Assembly (NCBI RefSeq): GCF_039521975.1 | Contig: NZ_BAAACZ010000024.1 | Span: 17,724 to 81,723 of the forward strand | Direction: 5' to 3' | Length of the DNA stretch: 64,000 nucleotides | Origin: Alkalibacillus silvisoli | GTDB lineage: Bacteria > Bacillota > Bacilli > Bacillales > Alkalibacillaceae | In this document: positions 34,699 to 43,859 of the stretch, piece after piece | Layout: each line of letters opens with the position of its first letter | Position numbering within the stretch: the stretch's first letter is position 1 | Translations under genes and position numbers: made by a program | Notes under the pieces: model-generated | Told to the model about the DNA's origin: nothing | The model's database searches: none | What the model saw: the letters and a program-made list of their open reading frames with translations, nothing else

Positions 34699-35216
34699 TT
34701 GCTCTCGCCTACTTTTTCTAAGTATTCGTTAATAAGCTTTTCTTGTTCATCCACAGTTAATTCTTTCTCGATCACTTTGCTTGCAATTTGTACAGATAAT
34801 GTGCCAACTTGTTCTTGTAATGCTTGTACAGCACGCTCTTTCTCTTGTTCGATTTCGTGGCGTGCACTTTCTTTAATGCGCTCTGCATCAGCTTTTGCCG
34901 CCTGAATTAGTTCACTTTCTTCGGACTTAGCTGTTTGTTTAGCGTCTTCAATAATCTTCTGCGCGTTTTGACGTGTGCCTTTCAGCTCATCTTGCGCTTC
35001 TTTCATTAAGCGTTCAGCTTCTTGCCTATTCTTTTCTGCTGAATCTATTTCAGTAGCGATATGCTGTTCACGCTCTTGCATGACATTCATTAATGGACGC
35101 CATGCAAACTTCGTAATTAGTGCTAATAGAATGACAAACATCACTAATTGCACTATCATATCACCAGCGTTGAATCCAATTTCTGCGTTTAAAATAAATA
35201 AACGTGGGTCTAGCAC
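34695..35216 (-). CDS. atpF: F1F0 ATP synthase subunit b
   Basis: The peripheral stalk: one membrane helix near the start (MIVQLVMFVILLALITKFAWRPLM), then a long charged coiled coil (about 45-165) that reaches F1. GTG at 35216 is 8 bases after AAAGGAG and is the better start; the GTG three codons earlier lies inside that site. It overlaps atpH by 4 bases. Confidence 0.94.
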   Translation of the reverse strand: MLDPRLFILNAEIGFNAGDMIVQLVMFVILLALITKFAWRPLMNVMQEREQHIATEIDSAEKNRQEAERLMKEAQDELKGTRQNAQKIIEDAKQTAKSEESELIQAAKADAERIKESARHEIEQEKERAVQALQEQVGTLSVQIASKVIEKELTVDEQEKLINEYLEKVGESK

Positions 35217-35340
35217 AGCCTTCACTCCTTTCGCCTAATCATCCCTAAAAAAGGCTTAAAAGGAAAAACGATGTTCACGCCTAATGTTAAGCGATGTTAC
35301 GTTTCCTTTTATTGTCTCATTTAACAAACTAACATAAAGG

Positions 35341-35373
35341 AATGGCGAAGTTTCTAGAAGTCACTTCGCCATT
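35341..35373 (-). other. Intercistronic hairpin between atpE and atpF
   Basis: AATGGCGAAGT (35341-35351) and ACTTCGCCATT (35363-35373) form an 11 bp perfect stem with an 11-base loop and no T run on the minus strand. Without a T run it is more likely an RNA processing or stabilising element that helps give many c subunits per b subunit. The gap of about 180 bases is the longest inside the operon. Confidence 0.65.
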
Positions 35374-35401
35374 ATGTTCATGTCATGCAACAAGAAACTT
35401 A

Positions 35402-35608
35402 TTACATAACCATAAATGCAATAACTACCGCGATGATCGGTACTGCTTCTACTAATGCAACACCAATGAACATTGTTGTTTGAAGAGCACCACGTAGTTC
35501 TGGTTGACGTGAAATACCCTCTACTGTACGACTTACGATTAAACCGTTACCAATACCAGCACCTAGTGCCGCTAAACCTACCGCTAATGCAGCTGCTAAA
35601 AATTCCAT
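35402..35608 (-). CDS. atpE: F1F0 ATP synthase subunit c
   Basis: The proton-carrying rotor ring, 68 residues and two membrane helices. The ion-binding carboxylate is E54 in GVALVEAVPII. Helix 1 has GAGIGNG (residues 16-22, GxGxGxG), and position 51 is Ala, so the alkaliphile-type motifs AxAxAxA and PxxExxP are absent. No Gln/Ser sodium-binding set is seen, so proton coupling is likely. Confidence 0.97.
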   Translation of the reverse strand: MEFLAAALAVGLAALGAGIGNGLIVSRTVEGISRQPELRGALQTTMFIGVALVEAVPIIAVVIAFMVM

Positions 35609-35664
35609 TTTATAATCCTCCTCTAAGTATCTAATTACTTTTAATTAAATGATTTCTATAATGC

Positions 35665-36396
35665 TTAATGGTCATGGCTCACTTTATGTGACATATAAAC
35701 CATAGCTAACATAACGAAAATAAATGCTTGGATTGCACTAATGAATAGTTTAAATCCTTGCCATAGAAGCATTGGTAAGAAACCTGCTGCTGCTTCTAAT
35801 GCACCTGATGCCATTAAACTTACTAGAAGCGCTAATAGCACCTCACCAGCGAAGATATTACCATAAAGACGCATACCTAACGTCAAAGTGTTGGCAAACT
35901 CTTCAACAATTTTTAATGGAAACAAAATTGGAATTGGTGAAAAGAAATCTTTCACATAACCTTTTCCACCTTTAAGCTTAACCCCGAAATAATGTGTTAA
36001 AGCTACTACCATTACAGCAAGCGTTAACGTCACCCCTGGGTCAGCTGTTGGTGATTTCCACCATAAATCACCGTTGTACTCTACCATGAACATTATACCG
36101 AGAATATTCGCAATAAAAATGTACATAAGTAGTGTGATAGCCAACGGAAGAAACTGTCTACCAGTTTTCCAATCCATTGTGCTCGAAATCATGCCTTTAA
36201 CGAAGTCGACGACCCATTCCATAAAGTTCTGGAAGCCCGTCGGTTTTCGTTGCAAGTTGCGACTACCGATCACTGCTATTATAAAAACAATTACGGACGC
36301 AACCAATGTCATAAGGACGTTTGATAGGTTAAAATCTAGCCAACTTATCCCAAAGACATCTTCGATCATAGGAGAACCGTGATCCACATCATTCAC
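35665..36396 (-). CDS. atpB: F1F0 ATP synthase subunit a
   Basis: The stator half-channel subunit, 243 residues, with five or six membrane helices. The essential Arg is in TLTLGMRLYGNIFAGEVLLALL, and the C-terminal helix is LFISAIQAFIFVMLAMVYMS. It overlaps atpI by 8 bases. FPLKIVEEFANTLTLG is the usual Bacillus sequence before the Arg helix. Confidence 0.97.
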   Translation of the reverse strand: MNDVDHGSPMIEDVFGISWLDFNLSNVLMTLVASVIVFIIAVIGSRNLQRKPTGFQNFMEWVVDFVKGMISSTMDWKTGRQFLPLAITLLMYIFIANILGIMFMVEYNGDLWWKSPTADPGVTLTLAVMVVALTHYFGVKLKGGKGYVKDFFSPIPILFPLKIVEEFANTLTLGMRLYGNIFAGEVLLALLVSLMASGALEAAAGFLPMLLWQGFKLFISAIQAFIFVMLAMVYMSHKVSHDH

Positions 36397-36778
36397 CCCT
36401 TTTCGTAGTGGTAGTCTCTTTGTGATGGATAATAAAATCTATCATAATGACAATGTAAGGTGTCATTAAACCTACAATGGCAGCGATTAAATGAAAATAT
36501 TCGGGAAATCTTAAGACAACCACAACGAGTAATGCCGCTCCTGCAAATCTTGATAACGTTCCAAACGACTTCGCTGTTTGGTTGTTAGCCGCTTTTTCAC
36601 CGACAACATCAATCTTCTTTTGAATTAAGTATAAGTTAAAAAAGCCGATTGCTTGTCCCAATAGAAGACCAGCGAAGATTGTTTCATAGTCTGAAAACCC
36701 CCACCCTGCTACTGCAATTGCTAACAGGTAGAGCATCCATTTTCGTTGACGGTTGACCATGATTTTGTAATCAGTCAT
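36389..36778 (-). CDS. atpI: ATP synthase subunit I
   Basis: 129 residues with four predicted membrane segments. AtpI is a helper for c-ring assembly and is often linked with Mg2+ uptake. It lies between atpZ and atpB, overlapping both by a few bases, so its expression is tied to the operon. Sequence conservation is modest, so the call rests on position, length and topology. Confidence 0.85.
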   Translation of the reverse strand: MTDYKIMVNRQRKWMLYLLAIAVAGWGFSDYETIFAGLLLGQAIGFFNLYLIQKKIDVVGEKAANNQTAKSFGTLSRFAGAALLVVVVLRFPEYFHLIAAIVGLMTPYIVIMIDFIIHHKETTTTKRGE

Positions 36779-36990
36779 GATGCGTCGTCTCCTAAAAACT
36801 TATTAACTAGTGTGATCGTACCGTACACACCAGCGGCTAACCCTAAAAATAACCCTATTAATAAAAATAGAGGACTTGTCTGAAAATAACTATCAAGCCA
36901 TCTGCCGAGAAAAATCCCAACAATCGTTGCGCCTGATAAATGACTGAGAATCGCGGTTGTAATCGCCATCCCTCTTAGTGGATGTTTCAT
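36775..36990 (-). CDS. atpZ: AtpZ/AtpI-type small membrane protein
   Basis: 71 residues with two membrane segments (about 8-30 and 40-62) of the AtpZ/DUF (AtpI-AtpZ) group; GATIVGIFLGRWLDSYF is the family pattern. It is the first gene of the operon, downstream of a clear sigma-A promoter, and overlaps atpI by 4 bases. In alkaliphilic Bacillus, AtpZ acts with AtpI in Mg2+/Ca2+ supply. Confidence 0.85.
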   Translation of the reverse strand: MKHPLRGMAITTAILSHLSGATIVGIFLGRWLDSYFQTSPLFLLIGLFLGLAAGVYGTITLVNKFLGDDAS

Positions 36991-37111
36991 AAATCTTACC
37001 TACCTATCACAGAATTTCAGACAATTCACAGGAATTAATGGTCTAATAGACAAAAACAGCTGTTTCCCTACTTTTTTCGCCTTTTTAAACCTAATCATTC
37101 CACACTAAATT

Positions 37112-37140
37112 AGCATACAATAGCACCCTATATAAGTCAA
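37112..37140 (-). promoter_or_regulatory. Sigma-A promoter of the atp operon
   Basis: Minus strand TTGACT (37135-37140), a 17-base spacer, TATGCT (37112-37117). The leader to atpZ is about 115 bases. Confidence 0.7.
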
Positions 37141-37187
37141 TTAATTTTGTGATGATTTTAAGGCAACTTTTTGACAAAATTATAGAC

Positions 37188-39314
37188 TTATGGAATCATG
37201 ATTTCTTTTGTTTGATAATAAGTCTCCTCACCATCAAAAACCTCGATTACTGCCTCATAAATTCCACTCTCAAAGTCATCTTTGTCCAGTGACTTTTCAA
37301 ACGAACCTTGTGAGATGTTTTGTTCTTCAATTAGAGTGCTTTGGCTGATTAACTGATCGTCAAACAGTTTAATTGTAAGGGCTTTCAAATCATCTGCCAC
37401 ATATAACTTTAACCGCAATTCCTCTGTGTCAAAAGGTGGTGTTTCGATTTCTAGTCCTGTAATCCTTGGGTAGTCAGCTGTATCATGAATGAATAAATAG
37501 GGGAGATTCTTTTCATCCCCATTTAATTTTAATGAAAGATACCCTTCATGAACACCCTTTTTTAATAATTTTTGCTGGAAATTGATAGCTATTTCAAACG
37601 AATGTTGCGAAAAACCCTCTAAAGTTGTCGTTAAGGGGAGATTCCATGATAATCCTGTCTTTCGTTTCGGTACTTGCCATGTCACAGTTAAGGGTTCTGA
37701 GTCTTCATTATTAATTGTAATCGTATGAGTTGAGTCTAAGTCTGAATCGTCTATCATCCCGAAGTTTAATGCTTGGTTTTCGATTCTGTAGTTTTTCTCG
37801 AGTAATTGGTCAACTTCAATAAACCCTCCACCTTGTGTACTTGGCGTAGCGTCTTGTTCAAATGGTGATGTTGCTGTTAACAGTCGTTCTTTTAATATTT
37901 GTGGAGATGCATTAGAGTCTTGTTCTTTTAGTAATGCTAATACACCCGATACATATGGAGCTGCCATACTCGTTCCTTGAAAAGAGGCATACCCATCAGG
38001 TACTGTACTTAAAATGTCAACGCCTGGTGCTGTTATATCAGGCTTGATTGTCCAATCTGATGTCACAGGTCCCCTTGCACTAAACGATGCGATGTTGTTT
38101 TCATCTGTTTCATAGATTGTACTCACCCACGTTTCATTGTCTAGTAACATTTCTGCTTCCTCCATAGTCATATAAGCAACTGGAAATGGGGAAGGTACCC
38201 AATCCCAAGTGTTAGGGTCGTCTTCTTCTTCGTCACTATAAATGATGGTGGCTTTTGCACCTTGTTCGTAGATTTGATTAATGATTTCAGCATATTGGTT
38301 ATTTTGTTTACTCACTACGACAATACGATCATGAATGGATGAAGTTAAGTCGTCTAAGGATGTGATATGTTCAAGTGGATAAGACTGGGTGAGGTTCCAT
38401 GGCTCACTATATGGAATTTGTCTGATGGCGATTGGGTCATGTTGAAATACTTCAAAGAAAGGCTGTTCAACTTCTGTGTAAGCTGCACCAACTGATATGG
38501 CTTTTTCAGCAGTAGCTGGTGCGGCGACTGTCCAATCTTCAGGCCCACTATTACCATTAGCCGCAACAATCAGTGCACCTAAGTCAAATGCTTGATTAAC
38601 CGCTTCAGCCATCGGGTAGTCTGGGCTATTGACATCTGCACCAAGTGACAAATTAATAATATCCATTCCATCTTTAACGGCTTGCTCTAAGGCTGCTAGC
38701 ACTTGAGCTGATGTCCCTGCACCACCTGGTCCTAAAGCTCTGTATGCATAAATTTCAGCATCTGGCGCAACACCTCGTATGTCCCCATCAGCTGCAATAA
38801 TTCCAGCTACATGCGTCCCGTGATTGGTTGGCATCCCTTCTTCTGCCGTTGTTTCCATAGGATCTCCATCAAAATCAACCGCATCAAACCCACCTTGATA
38901 ATTTTGTTCTAAGTCTGGGTGATTGTAATCAATTCCTGTGTCAATGACGCCAATTTTGACCCCTTTTCCGGTATAAGGAAACGATTCCTCATGATAATCT
39001 GGAAAGGTTGTAGGAGATTGAGTATTTGAAATTTCTGGTGCGGAGTAATTAACTGCTTTTGAATAGGTTTGAACCCAATCTTCTTGATGCAATTGTTCTA
39101 TATGACGCTCATCACCTTGTACTGCAACTGCCTGAAGGAGTGTATCGTATGTATATAAAATCTCAATGAAAGGGTAATCGCGTTCGATCAATTCAACTAC
39201 TGTATCTTTTGATTCGTCTATTTCGATAATCCAAACGTCAGAATCAGCATGAACATGCCGATCAGCTTGAACTAAAATTGTCATTATGAAAATCGTCATC
39301 ATCAATAAACGCAT
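37188..39314 (-). CDS. Secreted subtilisin-like serine protease (S8) with PA domain
   Basis: About 708 residues. The signal peptide MRLLMMTIFIMTILVQADRH is followed by a propeptide (about 25-95, inhibitor I9-like). The S8 domain has D125 in IGVIDTGIDYNHPDL, H168 in NHGTHVAGI, the oxyanion Asn in AANGNSG, and S449 in GTSMAAPYVSG. A PA insert lies at about 290-400, and a beta-rich C-terminal region follows, as in Vpr-type minor proteases. The start at 39314 has GGAGGGATTAGT before it. It occupies the upp-atp gap, where many Bacillus carry mnaA. Confidence 0.93.
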   Translation of the reverse strand: MRLLMMTIFIMTILVQADRHVHADSDVWIIEIDESKDTVVELIERDYPFIEILYTYDTLLQAVAVQGDERHIEQLHQEDWVQTYSKAVNYSAPEISNTQSPTTFPDYHEESFPYTGKGVKIGVIDTGIDYNHPDLEQNYQGGFDAVDFDGDPMETTAEEGMPTNHGTHVAGIIAADGDIRGVAPDAEIYAYRALGPGGAGTSAQVLAALEQAVKDGMDIINLSLGADVNSPDYPMAEAVNQAFDLGALIVAANGNSGPEDWTVAAPATAEKAISVGAAYTEVEQPFFEVFQHDPIAIRQIPYSEPWNLTQSYPLEHITSLDDLTSSIHDRIVVVSKQNNQYAEIINQIYEQGAKATIIYSDEEEDDPNTWDWVPSPFPVAYMTMEEAEMLLDNETWVSTIYETDENNIASFSARGPVTSDWTIKPDITAPGVDILSTVPDGYASFQGTSMAAPYVSGVLALLKEQDSNASPQILKERLLTATSPFEQDATPSTQGGGFIEVDQLLEKNYRIENQALNFGMIDDSDLDSTHTITINNEDSEPLTVTWQVPKRKTGLSWNLPLTTTLEGFSQHSFEIAINFQQKLLKKGVHEGYLSLKLNGDEKNLPYLFIHDTADYPRITGLEIETPPFDTEELRLKLYVADDLKALTIKLFDDQLISQSTLIEEQNISQGSFEKSLDKDDFESGIYEAVIEVFDGEETYYQTKEIMIP

Positions 39315-39429
39315 ACTAATCCCTCCGATTTCATTTAGTGTATACATAAATAGGAAATTAATGCGCATAAGACTGCTTGGGCTATAATCAGGCGATATCC
39401 TCGATACAATTAAAATGATGCGTATTTAA

Positions 39430-39460
39430 TAAAAAAGTGACAGCGTTTAAGCTGCCACTT
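39430..39460 (-). terminator. Terminator of upp
   Basis: AAGTGACAGC (39435-39444) pairs with GCTGCCACTT (39451-39460), with one mismatch; TTTTTTATT follows on the minus strand. Confidence 0.75.
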
Positions 39461-39473
39461 CACTTAATATTAA

Positions 39474-40103
39474 TTACTTCGTTCCAAAAAGTCTGTCTCC
39501 TGCATCTCCTAAGCCAGGGACGATATAGCCTTTATCATTTAGCTTCTCATCTAAGCCTGCAACGTATATGTCGATGTCTGGATGAGCTTCTTGCACCAAT
39601 TCAACGCCTTCTGGTGCAGCGACTAAACACATTAAGCGAATATGTGTCGCACCGCGTTTTTTCAATGAATCGATCGCTGCAATAGCTGAGCCACCCGTTG
39701 CTAACATCGGGTCTGTTACAATCAGCTCGCGATCATGAATGTCTGAAGGTAGCTTAATATAATACTCAACTGGCTTTAACGTTTCAGGATCGCGATATAG
39801 ACCAACATGGCCAATTTTCGCAGCTGGAATTAAATCGACAATGCCATCAACCATTCCTAAGCCGGCACGCAAAATAGGGATAATCCCCATTTTTTTACCT
39901 GCTAGTACATTTGATTTTGCTTTAGCTACAGGTGTTTCAACTTCAACTTCTTCTACAGGAAGCTCGCGCGTAATCTCAAACATCATTAAAGCTGATACTT
40001 CATCGACAAGCTCGCGGAAAGCTTTAGTTCCAGTGTTTTTGTCACGAATGTATGTGATTTTGTGTTGAATCAGAGGATGGTCAAATACGTAAACTTTGCC
40101 CAA
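39474..40103 (-). CDS. upp: Uracil phosphoribosyltransferase
   Basis: Salvages uracil with PRPP to UMP. It has 209 residues; the N-terminal region reads VYVFDHPLIQHKITYIRDKNTGTKAFRELV, the PRPP loop is VTDPMLATGGSA, and the uracil-binding C-terminus is IVPGLGDAGDRLFGTK. It follows glyA, from which it is separated by a glyA terminator, matching the usual glyA-upp-atp order. Confidence 0.97.
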   Translation of the reverse strand: MGKVYVFDHPLIQHKITYIRDKNTGTKAFRELVDEVSALMMFEITRELPVEEVEVETPVAKAKSNVLAGKKMGIIPILRAGLGMVDGIVDLIPAAKIGHVGLYRDPETLKPVEYYIKLPSDIHDRELIVTDPMLATGGSAIAAIDSLKKRGATHIRLMCLVAAPEGVELVQEAHPDIDIYVAGLDEKLNDKGYIVPGLGDAGDRLFGTK

Positions 40104-40208
40104 AACGAACAGCTCCTTTTTAAAATATCTCTTGAATTGTAGCGAAAACTGTCGCTAGATGCAACTTATATTTTTAATATGATCAAATTTCATTAAAAAT
40201 CAGCACAC

Positions 40209-40245
40209 AAAAAGTGGTGAGAAAAAATCTATCTCACCACTTTTG
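40209..40245 (-). terminator. Terminator of glyA
   Basis: AAAAGTGGTGAGA (40210-40222) and TCTCACCACTTTT (40232-40244) form a 13 bp perfect stem with T runs on both strands. Confidence 0.85.
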
Positions 40246-40249
40246 ATCA

Positions 40250-41497
40250 TTATTTATACATTGGGAATTTATCAGCTAACTGCTGCACGCGTACCTTTGC
40301 TTCTTCTAACTTAGCTTCATCTTCATGGTTATTAAGTGTAAAGGCCATAATAGATGCGATCTCATCCATTTCCTCTAAGCCGAAACCACGTGTTGTGACA
40401 GCAGCTGTACCAATACGAACACCACTCGTTACAAACGGGCTTTCTGGGTCAAATGGGATTGTATTTTTATTCGTTGTCACGCCCACTTCATCAAGTGCAG
40501 CCTCAGCTACTTTTCCTGTTAAATTTAATGGACGAACATCTAATAGTAATAAATGGTTATCTGTGCCATCTGAAACTAAACGAATCCCTTCATTTTTCAA
40601 CGACTCACCTAGACGTTTAGCGTTGTCGATAATTTTTTGTGAATATTCTTTAAATGATGGGTCTAGGGCTTCTTTAAATGCAACACCTTTTGCTGCAATA
40701 ATATGCATAAGCGGCCCACCTTGCATACCTGGGAACACTCTGCTATCGATCTTTTTCTTAAACTCTTCTTGGCATAAAATCAAACCACCACGCGGACCAC
40801 GTAACGTTTTATGTGTTGTTGTTGTCACAAAATGCGCATATGGTACTGGACTTTGATGCTCACCTGCTGCTACTAAACCAGCAATGTGTGCCATATCAAC
40901 AAGTAAGTATGCTCCTACTTCATCAGCAATTTCACGGAACTTTTTAAAGTCAATTTGGCGTGGATAGGCTGATGCACCTGCTACAATTAATTTTGGTTGA
41001 ACTTCTTTTGCTTTGGTTAAAACAGCATCATAGTCGATTGTTTCTGAATCTTCATCAACACCATAGTCAACTACGTTATATAGTCTTCCACTAAAGTTAA
41101 CTGGGCTTCCGTGTGTTAAGTGTCCACCATGGTTTAAGTTCATACCTAAAATCGTGTCACCTGGCTCTAATACAGCGAAATATACGGCCATATTAGCTTG
41201 TGCACCTGAGTGAGGCTGTACGTTGGCATGATCTGCACCGAACAGCTCTTTTGCTCTATCACGTGCTAAATTCTCAGCAATATCAACATACTCACAACCG
41301 CCGTAATAACGACGAGTTGGATAACCTTCTGCATATTTATTCGTTAAAACAGATCCTGCTGCTTCCATAACAGCTTCAGATACAAAGTTCTCAGAAGCGA
41401 TCAGCTCGATTTTGTCGTGTTGACGATTCTTTTCCTGATCAATCGCTTTTAACATTTCTGGGTCTACTTCATGTAATTGATTGTGTAAATGTGTCAT
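40250..41497 (-). CDS. glyA: Serine hydroxymethyltransferase
   Basis: Converts serine and tetrahydrofolate to glycine and 5,10-methylene-THF, with pyridoxal phosphate. It has 415 residues; the N-terminus has IELIASENFVSEAVMEAAGSVLTNKYAEGYPTRRYYGG, and the PLP lysine is in TTTHKTLRGPRGG. It lies between ywlG and upp. No T-box or other leader signal was seen in the short upstream gap. Confidence 0.97.
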   Translation of the reverse strand: MTHLHNQLHEVDPEMLKAIDQEKNRQHDKIELIASENFVSEAVMEAAGSVLTNKYAEGYPTRRYYGGCEYVDIAENLARDRAKELFGADHANVQPHSGAQANMAVYFAVLEPGDTILGMNLNHGGHLTHGSPVNFSGRLYNVVDYGVDEDSETIDYDAVLTKAKEVQPKLIVAGASAYPRQIDFKKFREIADEVGAYLLVDMAHIAGLVAAGEHQSPVPYAHFVTTTTHKTLRGPRGGLILCQEEFKKKIDSRVFPGMQGGPLMHIIAAKGVAFKEALDPSFKEYSQKIIDNAKRLGESLKNEGIRLVSDGTDNHLLLLDVRPLNLTGKVAEAALDEVGVTTNKNTIPFDPESPFVTSGVRIGTAAVTTRGFGLEEMDEIASIMAFTLNNHEDEAKLEEAKVRVQQLADKFPMYK

Positions 41498-41571
41498 GAG
41501 TAAAGCCTCCCTATGTATTTATATTGAGCCATTTGGCACTTTTACTAGTTTATAAGTTAATCGTTTAGTTG

Positions 41572-42120
41572 CTAGTTATAAATCGCGCGCTTACCACCGA
41601 TCAGTTTAGGGCGTGTGTAAGCGTAAGTAACGTTGGCATCGCCTAAAGATTTCTGTGAAAAGCGAAGTGGGACTGCGACATGTTTTAAGTGCATGCCGAT
41701 AAACGTATCACCTATATCCATGCCAAGGTCAGCCTTGATGTGTTCAACTAAGACAGGGTTGTCCATATGTTCATAAATATAAGCAGCCATTGAACCGCCT
41801 GCACTTGGGTGTGGAATGGCACTGACTTCATCTAAGCTAAGCATTTGTTGCACTTCACGGTCAATGACGATCGCACGGTTTAAGTGCTCACAGCATTGAT
41901 AAGCAATGTGTACACCTGTTTCTTGTTGAAACGCTTTCAATTGCGTATGCAACACCTTTGCTATGTCCGTACTACCTGCCGAGCCGATTTTTTCACCCGC
42001 AATTTCACTCGTTGAACAACCAACAACCATTAAGTCACCTTTTTTAACGACTTGAGACTGTTTCCATTCATTTAAAATCGTTTGGAAATCTTGTCGTAAT
42101 TGTTCTACAGTCAACTTCAA
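41572..42120 (-). CDS. ywlG: YwlG-family protein (TIGR01440/DUF436)
   Basis: 182 residues of the DUF436 family, which has no proven function. It has SEIAGEKIGSAGSTDIAKVL, the conserved CCEHLNRAI and IPHPSAGGSMAAYIYEHM segments, and GDTFIGMHLKHVAVPLRF. Position between rpiB and glyA matches B. subtilis ywlG. No membrane segment is present. Confidence 0.88.
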   Translation of the reverse strand: MKLTVEQLRQDFQTILNEWKQSQVVKKGDLMVVGCSTSEIAGEKIGSAGSTDIAKVLHTQLKAFQQETGVHIAYQCCEHLNRAIVIDREVQQMLSLDEVSAIPHPSAGGSMAAYIYEHMDNPVLVEHIKADLGMDIGDTFIGMHLKHVAVPLRFSQKSLGDANVTYAYTRPKLIGGKRAIYN

Positions 42121-42229
42121 TCCCTCCCATTATGAGAGTTGATTCTTAAATAAAGTATAACAAAAAGATTTACAGAGGTATATGCTTTTACTAGTTAATT
42201 ATAAGGTGACTTCGGATTTCTATTTAGAA

Positions 42230-42260
42230 TTAAAATAGCGCCGAATTATTTAATCCGGCG
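42230..42260 (-). terminator. Terminator of rpiB
   Basis: CGCCG (42239-42243) and CGGCG (42256-42260), joined by further AATT/ATT pairs, form a stem with TATTTTAATT following on the minus strand. Confidence 0.65.
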
Positions 42261-42278
42261 ACCTCTCGTTTAACTCAT

Positions 42279-42719
42279 TTAATGTTCTTCATACGCGGTA
42301 ATCTTACCAACGCGATTAGCGTGGCGACCACCTTCGTAATCTTCATTTAAAAATGCTGAAACAATTTCACGGGCTAATCCTGGCCCAATGACACGCTCAC
42401 CCATCGCGATCATGTTCGCATCATTGTGCTGGCGGGTTGCCTTTGCACTAAAAACATCATGTACCAGTGCACAGCGAATGCCCTTGACTTTGTTAGCTGA
42501 AATGGACATCCCAATTCCTGTACCACATATTAAAATTCCATAGTCAAATTCACCTTTAGCAACACGTTCTGAAGCTGGAATTCCATAATCCGGATAATCA
42601 ACTGAATCCTCACAATCACAGCCAATATCTTCATATTCAATATTCATTTCTTCTAATAGTGATGCTATTTCCCTACGCAAATTTAACCCACCATGGTCTG
42701 ATGCAATAATTACTCTCAT
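42279..42719 (-). CDS. rpiB: Ribose-5-phosphate isomerase B
   Basis: Isomerises ribulose-5-P and ribose-5-P in the pentose phosphate pathway. It has 146 residues; the N-terminal SDHGGLNLRREI loop, the catalytic Cys65 in LICGTGIGMSISANK, and the anion-hole and His region HDVFSAKATRQHNDANMIAMGERVIG are all kept. It is the B. subtilis ywlF counterpart and lies 11 bases after ywlE. Confidence 0.95.
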   Translation of the reverse strand: MRVIIASDHGGLNLRREIASLLEEMNIEYEDIGCDCEDSVDYPDYGIPASERVAKGEFDYGILICGTGIGMSISANKVKGIRCALVHDVFSAKATRQHNDANMIAMGERVIGPGLAREIVSAFLNEDYEGGRHANRVGKITAYEEH

Positions 42720-42730
42720 GAATTACCCTC

Positions 42731-43156
42731 CTACTTTTCAACCATTCGATCAATATGTTTTTCAATTTCTTCTAATGTGTGCTCATAAGTTTCTATACTT
42801 AGTCCAATCGGGTCTTTAATGTCTAAGTCATCTTCATCGACAAACTCTTTTAATGTAAACAATTTATCGTCAAAACTTGTGTACTCTAGTTTAAGTGTTT
42901 CTTTATGTTGACGAGTCATCGTTAAGATTAGATCAGCCCAATTTAATAATTCACGCGTTACAGGTTGGGATGCGTGTTGGCATTTGATTCCTTTATTTTG
43001 AAGCGCCTGTTTAGCATTCGCATTTACACCTTGGCCTAAACCGGCAAAGATTCCCGCTGATTGAACATCATAGGTCGGATATTTATGCTTTAAAATAGCT
43101 TCTGCCATCGGGCTTCGGCACGTATTTCCTGTACATACAAATAACACTCGCTGCAA
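42731..43156 (-). CDS. ywlE: Protein arginine phosphatase YwlE
   Basis: Low-molecular-weight phosphatase fold, 141 residues. The P-loop is VCTGNTCRSPMAEAI, with nucleophile C8 and R14. Thr12 in the loop marks arginine phosphatases, whereas tyrosine phosphatases have Ile/Val there. In B. subtilis YwlE opposes the kinase McsB, which tags proteins for ClpCP. The general-acid Asp lies in DIKDPIGLSIETYE. Confidence 0.93.
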   Translation of the reverse strand: MQRVLFVCTGNTCRSPMAEAILKHKYPTYDVQSAGIFAGLGQGVNANAKQALQNKGIKCQHASQPVTRELLNWADLILTMTRQHKETLKLEYTSFDDKLFTLKEFVDEDDLDIKDPIGLSIETYEHTLEEIEKHIDRMVEK

Positions 43157-43232
43157 CTAGATTCCCTCCTGCAAGTCTTAGTTTGTCTTTCTAATTTCAT
43201 TTTACTTGATAACACTTAAATTGTCATTTCTT

Positions 43233-43778
43233 TTACCACACCATTTGGACGCCTAAAATAATTAATACCATCCCACCAAATGCTTCTGAATATCTACCAA
43301 AAAACTTCTCTCCCTGATGTGCAAGCATTAAACCTAACCAACTACAAAGCATACTGATTAAACCAAACATAACAACAATCACAAAAAGGTTAATCCCTAA
43401 CATACCAATTGTAATACCAATTGAAAAACTATCTAAACTAACCGTAAATGCGAGTAAAAATAAACTCGTAAACCCAACGTAACGTTGCATGTCTTTTTCA
43501 AAAAATGTCGCTAATACCATTTGAATCCCAATCATAATGATCATCCAGCCACCAATAATTTGTGCAATGGCACCGAGCTGTTGAGAAAGGTAGTTACCAA
43601 GTCCCATTCCTAATAGAGGCATAATGAGATGAAAAAGTCCCACTAAACCTACAAAATAAATTAACATTCTAAGACGTTGCCTCATTAAACCAACTGACAT
43701 ACTAACGGAAAATGCATCCATTCCAATCGCAAGGGCTATTAATAGATAAGGGGTTAAGCTTTCATAAAAAGAAATCAC
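43233..43778 (-). CDS. mntP: Manganese efflux pump MntP
   Basis: 181 residues with six membrane segments, made of two DUF204 repeats. Conserved ALAIGMDAFSVSMSVG and TVSLDSFSIGITIG carry the membrane aspartates that bind Mn2+. It sits between ywlC and ywlE, as B. subtilis ywlD/mntP. No yybP-ykoY riboswitch is visible in the 80-base upstream gap. Confidence 0.93.
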   Translation of the reverse strand: MISFYESLTPYLLIALAIGMDAFSVSMSVGLMRQRLRMLIYFVGLVGLFHLIMPLLGMGLGNYLSQQLGAIAQIIGGWMIIMIGIQMVLATFFEKDMQRYVGFTSLFLLAFTVSLDSFSIGITIGMLGINLFVIVVMFGLISMLCSWLGLMLAHQGEKFFGRYSEAFGGMVLIILGVQMVW

Positions 43779-43859
43779 GCTCGTTCCTCCTATGTATGGA
43801 CATGCTATTTCAATGTATGCATATCCAACCTGCTTTAGAAGATTAGCGTGATTAGAGTT

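Noticed and set aside
35402..35608. A sodium-driven ATP synthase, expected of a halophile
   Set aside because: The c subunit has EAVP after the carboxylate, without the Gln and Ser/Thr ligands of Na+-binding rings.
43779..43859. A manganese riboswitch (yybP-ykoY) before mntP
   Set aside because: The gap is too short, and no conserved loop sequences were seen.
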